A stretch of 64,000 nt of DNA from Compostibacter hankyongensis (GTDB taxonomy: Bacteria > Bacteroidota > Bacteroidia > Chitinophagales > Chitinophagaceae): assembly GCF_039541075.1 (NCBI RefSeq), contig NZ_BAABFN010000006.1, forward strand, positions 224,274 to 288,273. The letters are read 5' to 3'. The notes below the pieces were generated by a model. It was not told the DNA's origin, did not search any database, and was given only the letters and a program-made list of their open reading frames with translations. Made by a program: the position numbers and the translations under genes. Each line of letters begins with the position of its first letter. Within the stretch, counting starts at the first letter, position 1. Shown piece by piece: positions 55,801 through 64,000 of the stretch.

Positions 55801-58800
55801 ATTAAAAGATTCCTTTATGAGTATTCCGGTGTAACCTTCCCGAATTTCAATTCCTCTATGGTACGATTAAAAGTGTGGAGACGTCAGAACTAAAAAGGCC
55901 ATTATCCTATTTCAATTCCTCTATGGTACGATTAAAAGCCACTATCTCAATACAATGTAATCAAACGTCAATGGATTTCAATTCCTCTATGGTACGATTA
56001 AAAGTTGCATTTCCGCCTTTAGCAATATTCAAAAATTCCATTTCAATTCCTCTATGGTACGATTAAAAGACTACGACCGGCGATATAGCGAGCCTACCGG
56101 CAGGATATTTCAATTCCTCTATGGTACGATTAAAAGTTAGTTCTGTATACGCAAATGAAAATTCTTTTTATTAATTTCAATTCCTCTATGGTACGATTAA
56201 AAGATCAGTTTTGTTTCAGGAAATTCCCTGTACTTCAAAATTTCAATTCCTCTATGGTACGATTAAAAGCTGGGCTATCGCGGCGCTGAAAGTTCTGATA
56301 GAATTATTTCAATTCCTCTATGGTACGATTAAAAGAAAGACCATGTCCAGCCCACTAATATTCGAATTTATTTCAATTCCTCTATGGTACGATTAAAAGA
56401 CCGTGAGGCTAAAATTAAATCAGAACAGGAAGCTATATTTCAATTCCTCTATGGTACGATTAAAAGTATCGGGAGATAATTTGGCTAATTATTGTGAGAT
56501 AAATTTCAATTCCTCTATGGTACGATTAAAAGATGGATATCGGAAATGACCAGGACGCGCTTGCATATTTCAATTCCTCTATGGTACGATTAAAAGCAGC
56601 ATGCTTTCAGCCTCCACGTTGTCGTGCTGCTATTTCAATTCCTCTATGGTACGATTAAAAGAGCGTCAATCCAGCTTGCACGCACTTGATTTTCAGATTT
56701 CAATTCCTCTATGGTACGATTAAAAGTGCCCATGTAGCGTTTCAGCTCGATGGCCTGCTTAAATTTCAATTCCTCTATGGTACGATTAAAAGTTCGGGAA
56801 TCGAGATCGGCGGATCAGTCCACGCCATTTCAATTCCTCTATGGTACGATTAAAAGTCCATCGCTGTGATAATACAACGTTTTCCCAGCAGTATTTCAAT
56901 TCCTCTATGGTACGATTAAAAGATTTGCTCAGTGGATTAAACGGCATCCGGAAGCCTAATTTCAATTCCTCTATGGTACGATTAAAAGGATGGTTCTCTG
57001 ACTTTGCTCATTGAGCAGATTTAATTTCAATTCCTCTATGGTACGATTAAAAGAAGAGCAACGGACGAGTGGCTTAACACAGAAGCAGATTTCAATTCCT
57101 CTATGGTACGATTAAAAGTTGTTGTTTTCAGGAAAGTAATATTTGTTTTGAAAGATTTCAATTCCTCTATGGTACGATTAAAAGCAGGGAAAGTCCCCGA
57201 TACTTTTATCTCTGTATATATTTCAATTCCTCTATGGTACGATTAAAAGAGCACTCAAACCATAAACCATTAATCCAAATATCAATTTCAATTCCTCTAT
57301 GGTACGATTAAAAGGCTACCCTGTACCACGGTAATGGGGTGGTGGAGTTTTATTTCAATTCCTCTATGGTACGATTAAAAGAACTTTCAAAAGGCTGACG
57401 ATGCGGAATATGATAATTTCAATTCCTCTATGGTACGATTAAAAGAAAAAGACAACAAGAATAAAAAAACATCGTTCCGGTATTTCAATTCCTCTATGGT
57501 ACGATTAAAAGATCATCATGTCCTAATAGAATGTGATCCGATATTATTTCAATTCCTCTATGGTACGATTAAAAGCGGTGTCAGATTAAAGGATGCAATC
57601 AGGTTTCCATATTTCAATTCCTCTATGGTACGATTAAAAGAATGCTGCCATTGTCCAAGACCTCCTGTAATCCTATTTCAATTCCTCTATGGTACGATTA
57701 AAAGAACATTTTTTGCTGTGGATAGAAGAGGCGATGAAAGATTTCAATTCCTCTATGGTACGATTAAAAGTCAATAATCATTTGCTTTATTTCTGTGTCG
57801 GACGTTATTTCAATTCCTCTATGGTACGATTAAAAGAAAGAACCTCAATCCCAAACAATCATCCTTAAATGAATTTCAATTCCTCTATGGTACGATTAAA
57901 AGACCCATACGCACAGCCTAATGGCTCACGTTAACGGTATTTCAATTCCTCTATGGTACGATTAAAAGTGCTTCATCCGTTGCGGCTATTTCCTCAAAAA
58001 AATAATTTCAATTCCTCTATGGTACGATTAAAAGTGCGGCAATGGGTATCCCCGTCCTCGGCGTTCAGCAATTTCAATTCCTCTATGGTACGATTAAAAG
58101 GATAGTGCCGCGATCGTCGTAGAAAGGGGGAGAAAATTTCAATTCCTCTATGGTACGATTAAAAGAAGAATCCCGGGGCGGCAGTGATATTCGTTCTGAA
58201 TTTCAATTCCTCTATGGTACGATTAAAAGCTGTAAATCCAAATTTTCACTTAAAGACCTCTGTTAATTTCAATTCCTCTATGGTACGATTAAAAGTAATT
58301 ATCGCCCGGCGGCTACAGACCCGCGCATATCAATTTCAATTCCTCTATGGTACGATTAAAAGGGTCGTACTACGGCGCCTCGCAGATAAGGCCAACGCAT
58401 TTCAATTCCTCTATGGTACGATTAAAAGACCAGCAAGGAGGTACGGATTAACGGGCCGATCCCAAATTTCAATTCCTCTATGGTACGATTAAAAGTCTGA
58501 TGCGGCCTGCTGGGGGTTTAGGGGATCGTCAAATTTCAATTCCTCTATGGTACGATTAAAAGTGCCGCCAGATTTCCCGGCTGTAGCGCGTTTCTCGCAT
58601 TTCAATTCCTCTATGGTACGATTAAAAGTGTACAACCTGGGTGTTTCCTCAAGGATTCCAAATTATTTCAATTCCTCTATGGTACGATTAAAAGCCGAAA
58701 TCCCTTGTCAAAGCCTCTGAACTTAAATGCATTTCAATTCCTCTATGGTACGATTAAAAGTACGGTATTCGGTCGACACCCGGTAGTTTTCGTTCGATTT

Positions 58801-61800
58801 CAATTCCTCTATGGTACGATTAAAAGAGCCAGGAGCAAACCTCTGGTGCATTTCTGGCCTTATTTCAATTCCTCTATGGTACGATTAAAAGAGTGCCGGC
58901 CACTTCGCCTTTGTGCGTTCCGAAGTATTTCAATTCCTCTATGGTACGATTAAAAGTCTTCAATTTCGATAAGGAAGATCAGAAGTCGATTATATTTCAA
59001 TTCCTCTATGGTACGATTAAAAGCACGTGACGGCTCCGACCGGTAATCCTTCTCCCTCATTTCAATTCCTCTATGGTACGATTAAAAGATTCAATGGGGA
59101 GACAAAAACCTATCGAGGATTTTAATTTCAATTCCTCTATGGTACGATTAAAAGTAGCAAAATAACCACGACCGGGATAAAAATAAATAATTTCAATTCC
59201 TCTATGGTACGATTAAAAGATCGAACAACTAAACAAAGAGCAATATCTGGTAGCAATTTCAATTCCTCTATGGTACGATTAAAAGCGGGATGGTCTGCTG
59301 GGAATTCTTTTGCGAAAAAAATTTCAATTCCTCTATGGTACGATTAAAAGAATAACTCGCCAGCGGTTTTAATGCCGGTTATACATTATTTCAATTCCTC
59401 TATGGTACGATTAAAAGCTAAGCCTGAAACAGACAACGGCGCTTGATTACCTATTTCAATTCCTCTATGGTACGATTAAAAGACGGACGAGGCAACATGT
59501 CGAAGGTTCTTTTTCTGCATTTCAATTCCTCTATGGTACGATTAAAAGTTCAAGTATCTGCTTTTCGGATACCCCGTTGTCCTATTTCAATTCCTCTATG
59601 GTACGATTAAAAGGTCAAGTTTCCGCTGATCTGACCGCTGATATAGATATTTCAATTCCTCTATGGTACGATTAAAAGTGCTTATCTCCTTCCTAATCCC
59701 GTACACTTCCCCGAATTTCAATTCCTCTATGGTACGATTAAAAGAAGGCCCACTGAGGACCAAGAACAGGCCAAAAGGAATTTCAATTCCTCTATGGTAC
59801 GATTAAAAGAAGCGAGGCGAGTTAAATGGGCTTGCTATGCTTAGATTTCAATTCCTCTATGGTACGATTAAAAGTCATGTGGGTCTTTTTAGTAAAGAAT
59901 TGCTGGCAAGATTTCAATTCCTCTATGGTACGATTAAAAGGAAATATACCCCGATGAAGCCTTTGCAAGTAGAATATTTCAATTCCTCTATGGTACGATT
60001 AAAAGATTTCTCTTTAGAATAGCATCCGCAGTTGTCGTACAATTTCAATTCCTCTATGGTACGATTAAAAGACTTCCAGCGCTGCCGCCTATTGGACTGC
60101 TGATTTGATTTCAATTCCTCTATGGTACGATTAAAAGATGGTGAACATGGTTTGGTGCCAAAAGGGGCTATTAATTTCAATTCCTCTATGGTACGATTAA
60201 AAGTGGCTGTCCGTTGGATTGGCATTGGCCAGGGGATTAGGATTTCAATTCCTCTATGGTACGATTAAAAGGATATGCCCCCCGGGTTTGAGGCATCTCA
60301 GGGAATATTTCAATTCCTCTATGGTACGATTAAAAGGATAAGTTGCAGGCTGATTACACTAAAAGATTAAAATTTCAATTCCTCTATGGTACGATTAAAA
60401 GTTTCATTCCGATTATATAACTTTATGTTGCTGTACAAATTTCAATTCCTCTATGGTACGATTAAAAGGAGGGCCTCGGCTTCGCCTACCTAAGGCGCCA
60501 CGAATTTCAATTCCTCTATGGTACGATTAAAAGCCGTACAGCCTGCATACATAGTTCTATTCGGTGAGATTTCAATTCCTCTATGGTACGATTAAAAGAC
60601 AGCACTTGCCATTACAAAGTCAAACTGATTATCTATTTCAATTCCTCTATGGTACGATTAAAAGAATTTGTTATGTTCTTCACGCTTATTCAAAATCGTA
60701 TTTCAATTCCTCTATGGTACGATTAAAAGTTTTCCAGTTTGAAGGGAAATAATTGGGTAGCTCAAATTTCAATTCCTCTATGGTACGATTAAAAGCTGGA
60801 TGGGTAGTGCATCTTGCCGGCCCGGAAGGCTAATTTCAATTCCTCTATGGTACGATTAAAAGCTCGGGTATCCGAAGTCCGGGGGGAATTATTCATATTT
60901 CAATTCCTCTATGGTACGATTAAAAGTGCCGCCCAGGAAGGTACTTTGGCGCATGCTATTTGATTTCAATTCCTCTATGGTACGATTAAAAGGCAAACGT
61001 TCCCGCGGAATATCTATTGGAGATATTCTAATTTCAATTCCTCTATGGTACGATTAAAAGTGAATTGACTTTTTTGCTGTGGTCTACGGTAGCATATTTC
61101 AATTCCTCTATGGTACGATTAAAAGATTTGCCCGCCCCACGCTACTGAACGATTCGGAATATTTCAATTCCTCTATGGTACGATTAAAAGACCATAATGT
61201 ACCATCGCTGTGCAGCTCGATAGTAATTTCAATTCCTCTATGGTACGATTAAAAGGGAAGCAATCTTCTTTTTTAGTGCTTCGGAAAGCTATTTCAATTC
61301 CTCTATGGTACGATTAAAAGGTGCTTATGCAGAACTGAACACACAAATTTCCAAGCAATTTCAATTCCTCTATGGTACGATTAAAAGAAGCTGCGGGCTG
61401 GGGATATAGCCACCCCCTGCGAAAATTTCAATTCCTCTATGGTACGATTAAAAGTGATATCTTTTGCCGAGTGTCGACCCTCTTTTTCTTATTTCAATTC
61501 CTCTATGGTACGATTAAAAGCAATTCCCTTCACCGAACACCAGACCGGTAACGAAATTTCAATTCCTCTATGGTACGATTAAAAGTGTACGATCATGGAT
61601 ATGATTATACGGTTCTTAAATTTCAATTCCTCTATGGTACGATTAAAAGACGATATCTCGGGAAAGGGTGAAAGTCAGTGAAGTCATTTCAATTCCTCTA
61701 TGGTACGATTAAAAGATCAACCGTCAAAGTAGAACAGCCCCTTTTTAGCGAATTTCAATTCCTCTATGGTACGATTAAAAGTCCTCCTTGGGCAGCAGGT

Positions 61801-62307
61801 TGAGGCCGGGCAAATATTTCAATTCCTCTATGGTACGATTAAAAGCTTTACAGGAAGTAGCAAAAAAGCCGACCCCGTCGTATTTCAATTCCTCTATGGT
61901 ACGATTAAAAGAAAGGGCAAACGGTCAGGCCCATATTGGATTGGAATTTCAATTCCTCTATGGTACGATTAAAAGCGCTATTTAGTGTCGGTTAATCAGC
62001 TTTAGTGTCGGATTTCAATTCCTCTATGGTACGATTAAAAGGTCTGACCCCCGTCCGTCATTCAATTCAGCAGTAAAATTTCAATTCCTCTATGGTACGA
62101 TTAAAAGTTCTGTTACCTCCTTTAAAAGTTGTAAGGATTTTTGTATTTCAATTCCTCTATGGTACGATTAAAAGTCAGTCTGTGAATGGCGGGTATTGGA
62201 AAAGAATATAATTTCAATTCCTCTATGGTACGATTAAAAGTCTTTCTTACCGTCCAAGTGATCAAAGTCCATTGCGAATTTCAATTCCTCTATGGTACGA
62301 TTAAAAG
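52823..62307 (-). CRISPR. CRISPR array, 145 repeats and 144 spacers, probably type I-B
   Basis: Direct repeats of 30 bp (beginning ATTTCAATTC and ending GATTAAAAG on the plus strand) recur 145 times by manual count, separated by 144 spacers of 34-37 bp. Nearly all repeats are identical; the first on the left (52823-52852) differs at its first three bases, as expected for the leader-distal end. On the minus strand the repeat ends ATTGAAAT, the 8-nt tag form produced by Cas6 in type I-B and related systems. The leader and cas2-cas1-cas4 lie to the right, so transcription and spacer addition run from 62307 leftward. One spacer occurs twice (55483-55518 and 56923-56958). Confidence 0.97.
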
Positions 62308-62515
62308 CCGTCGGTGTGACGACAAAAAATAGCCTTATTTCAAGGCTTTACAAAAGTAAATAATTATTTTGTGCATGAAAAATGTCGTCGACATACAATA
62401 ATAAGATTAATACAGAAGATCGACGACAAACATTCACAATTGATTATGAATGCATTATGCTCCTTAATTCAAAGAACACATCCTATCCTCATGCTAATAG
62501 CACTACCCTAGACGA
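62308..62515 (-). promoter_or_regulatory. CRISPR leader
   Basis: 208 bp of AT-rich non-coding DNA between cas2 and the first repeat. On the minus strand it holds TACTTTTG (62358-62351), an exact -7 consensus about 44 bp before the first repeat; a hairpin AGCCTT/AAGGCT (62331-62336, 62342-62347) followed by six T on the minus strand, between that promoter and the first repeat; and copies of GACGACAAA at 62318-62326 and 62422-62430, with the related palindrome TGTCGTCGACA near 62383. These may be binding sites for adaptation proteins or structure elements. The order agrees with the array orientation. Confidence 0.7.
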
Positions 62516-62779
62516 CTAAAGCAGATTATCTAGCTCATTTTTCTCTCTCCCTAGTATAGTTTTATCCAGCCATTTTTCCTGCCTACTGCTGAAAATAATT
62601 ATACTATCCTTTTCTGTCTTTATAATGCCTTTAGCACGGTGAAGCAGTTCCCTCAGCTTAACCTCTGTAATTTCACCTTCAAAAACACTATTTTGAATCC
62701 AATTCAAGTATTGTCTACACAGTTTAAGCATTTTGCCTACACGCTTTTCCTCTATGTCATATACCAGTATGATGTACAT
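62516..62779 (-). CDS. cas2: CRISPR-associated endonuclease Cas2
   Basis: 87 residues with the Cas2 ferredoxin-like fold pattern: MYIILVYDIEEKRV with Asp8, the middle YLNWIQNSVFEGEIT and IIKTEKDSIIIFSSR. It partners with Cas1 in spacer integration. The gene begins 28 bp after the cas1 stop and ends at the array leader. Asp8 is the conserved metal-site residue, though its catalysis is not required for integration in characterised systems. Confidence 0.95.
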   Translation of the reverse strand: MYIILVYDIEEKRVGKMLKLCRQYLNWIQNSVFEGEITEVKLRELLHRAKGIIKTEKDSIIIFSSRQEKWLDKTILGREKNELDNLL

Positions 62780-62807
62780 TTTTCAAAATCAAATACTCAA
62801 GAATAAA

Positions 62808-63812
62808 TTACCACCATGCTCTGAAAGGCTTATATTCCTCCATGTTAAGGACATGCTTAACGAGTTTGTAGCACTCCAGCTTCACCAAGTGCCTATAGCG
62901 AACATTCCTTTTTAATGACCGATGCTTTATAGTCTCGTTGATCTTCTCATCCCATGCCTTTAATACCTTCTTTCGACCATTGTCTTTCAGCAAGCAACGA
63001 TTTAGTTGTCGATCAAAATCATTTATCTGGATCACCCTTCTATTCAGCAAAGAGAATACCAGGCGATCGACCAATATGGGTTTAAATATCTCTGCAAGGT
63101 CCAGCGCTAAAGAGAATCTCCGGTAACCAGGTTCGTGCAGGAAACTGATCGTAGGGTTCAGTTGTGTATGGTAGATCATGTCGAGGCAAAGGGTATAACA
63201 AAGCATATTCACAAAAGATACCATGGCATTTACTTCGTTAGATGGTGGTTGTTTCACCCGGTTGCCCATTTCAAAATCGTTGATAATGCCATCGAATGCT
63301 TCATAATAGCTCATCCTGATGTTACCTTCGATGCCCATAAGGGTCTCCACATCAGCAGTAGCGGATATCTGCAGGCAAAGGTCCTCAATTTTTTCAATCA
63401 GAATACTGGTATCTCTCCCGCGATTACCATAGTAACGCAAGTTCTTAAGCATGTTAAAAGCCGCACCCTCTACGAAACGTTGCGCAATGATCATTCGTTT
63501 TTTGGGCTTCGAGTAAGCTCCCACCTGAGCCACCAGCACCTTTCCACTCAGCAGGTATTCCTTGGGAAGGAAGCTTCCCGTATAGTGTTCATAATAATCA
63601 AAGAAATGAACGCTGATCTGCTCTTTGCCGAGGAAATTATACAAGGCACTGTTTGCATCCAGCGCACCAAAGACATACAGGTTATCTACCCCCTCTATAG
63701 GGATGTATTTGGAAGGGCCTTCGTTACCCTCCTCGTCCACCGGCGTGAATTTAAGAGTATTATCCTTTCGGCTCATTCGGCCTGGGTTAAAAAGATAGTA
63801 CGACTTTTTCAT
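62808..63812 (-). CDS. cas1: CRISPR-associated integrase Cas1, type I-B-like
   Basis: 334 residues of Cas1 with metal-site Glu162 in IEGNIRMSYYEAF, His226 in FLHEPGYRRFSLALDLAE and Glu241 in the same helix region. The N-terminus MKKSYYLFNPGRMSRKDNTL is typical of the type I-B branch. It inserts new spacers at the leader end together with Cas2 and usually Cas4. The start codon overlaps the stop of the upstream cas4 gene (ATGA type), showing translational coupling. The reading frame is intact, so adaptation should be functional. Confidence 0.95.
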   Translation of the reverse strand: MKKSYYLFNPGRMSRKDNTLKFTPVDEEGNEGPSKYIPIEGVDNLYVFGALDANSALYNFLGKEQISVHFFDYYEHYTGSFLPKEYLLSGKVLVAQVGAYSKPKKRMIIAQRFVEGAAFNMLKNLRYYGNRGRDTSILIEKIEDLCLQISATADVETLMGIEGNIRMSYYEAFDGIINDFEMGNRVKQPPSNEVNAMVSFVNMLCYTLCLDMIYHTQLNPTISFLHEPGYRRFSLALDLAEIFKPILVDRLVFSLLNRRVIQINDFDRQLNRCLLKDNGRKKVLKAWDEKINETIKHRSLKRNVRYRHLVKLECYKLVKHVLNMEEYKPFRAWW

Positions 63813-64000
63813 ATCGCTTCCTCTATGTAACAGAAATCGTAATAACTACAGCTATTGCAAATCTTACTGTTGATTACCGCTGGGCATGTTTCACTTTCTA
63901 ACAAGCCGCTTATTTTATAACGTCTTGTGCTATTAAAAACATAATGCGTGTTTGATCTTTGAAATTTTGAGTCCATTTTTGAAATTGATAAACTGGAGTA
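63809..64000 (-). CDS. cas4: CRISPR-associated Cas4, C-terminal part
   Basis: An open frame on the minus strand runs from the window edge to a stop at 63809. The last residues contain a Cys cluster (TCPAVINSKICNSCSYYDFC) that matches the C-terminal iron-sulfur ligands of Cas4 RecB-like nucleases, which trim prespacers and select for the PAM. It overlaps the cas1 start by 4 bp. The catalytic N-terminal part lies outside the window, as do the type I-B interference genes that normally precede cas4. Confidence 0.88.
   Translation of the reverse strand, partial: YSSLSISKMDSKFQRSNTHYVFNSTRRYKISGLLESETCPAVINSKICNSCSYYDFCYIEEAI

Noticed and set aside
52815..61985. Many short plus-strand reading frames encoding repeated NSSMVRLK or FQFLYGTIK peptides, and some on the minus strand
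   Set aside because: They are translations of the CRISPR repeat in different frames; the unit length is often a multiple of three, which keeps frames open. No start signals or protein family support them.
52823..62307. Array transcribed left to right
   Set aside because: The degenerate repeat is at the left end, while the leader, promoter element and cas genes are at the right end, and the 8-nt tag ATTGAAAT appears at the 3' end only on the minus strand.
1..64000. tRNA, rRNA, insertion sequences, integrases or attachment sites
   Set aside because: None was recognised by reading both strands; small RNAs without strong signals could have been missed.

Overview
The window is from a Bacteroidota chromosome, probably a Chitinophagaceae- or Sphingobacteriales-like glycan degrader. 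This rests on three SusC/SusD pairs, FecR/ECF sigma pairs with STN-type SusC receptors, promoters of the TTTG/TAnnTTTG type, and many exported enzymes with Tat-like leaders. Genus cannot be read from the sequence. No rRNA, tRNA, transposase or integrase was seen.

Layout: (1) 1-5203 (+), an operon of DUF1553 (5'-truncated by the window edge), DUF1501, an NHL-type propeller protein and a membrane cytochrome c/LRR/carbohydrate-binding fusion. (2) 5174-7977, a NagB-like deaminase (-) divergent from 2-dehydro-3-deoxygalactonokinase and KDPG-type aldolase (+). (3) 8041-17528 (+), polysaccharide utilization locus 1: ECF sigma, FecR anti-sigma, SusC, SusD, DUF3823 lipoprotein, GH71/99-like enzyme. 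(4) 27410-17600 (-), locus 2, converging on locus 1: ECF sigma, FecR, SusC, SusD, an exported pyruvyl-transferase-like protein, GH5. (5) 27563-29956 (+), a TIM-barrel glycosidase-like protein and a Tat-exported Gfo/Idh/MocA oxidoreductase. (6) 30841-43083, locus 3: divergent AraC regulator, SusC without STN, SusD, FG-GAP/GH99-like fusion, GH127-like enzyme with its metal site, two SDRs and a sugar/H+ symporter. (7) 43138-49202, an SDR, two paralogous lipoproteins behind a consensus promoter, a TPR/membrane/HTH regulator, and a divergent CehA/McbA-like metallohydrolase. (8) 49231-51591 (-), a two-gene candidate isoprenoid operon: a squalene/phytoene-synthase-like protein and a geranylgeranyl-reductase-like flavoprotein. 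(9) 51795-64000, an AT-richer end with a TraB/GumN lipoprotein, a 145-repeat CRISPR array, its leader, and cas2, cas1 and the 3' end of cas4 on the minus strand; the effector genes lie beyond the window.

How it fits together: loci 1-3 would capture oligosaccharides through SusC/D, cleave them with GH71/99-like, GH5, GH127 and GH99-like enzymes, and import and oxidise the sugars through the symporter and dehydrogenases. Loci 1 and 2 use trans-envelope signalling (STN domain to FecR to sigma), while locus 3 uses a cytoplasmic AraC regulator. The least explained items are the isoprenoid pair, hairpin-plus-U-tract elements facing the wrong way between fecR and susC in both sigma-controlled loci (candidate antisense RNAs), the exported pyruvyl-transferase-like protein, and a promoter with two direct repeats 22 bp apart. 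The CRISPR array is long, with almost invariant repeats and one spacer present twice at separated positions.
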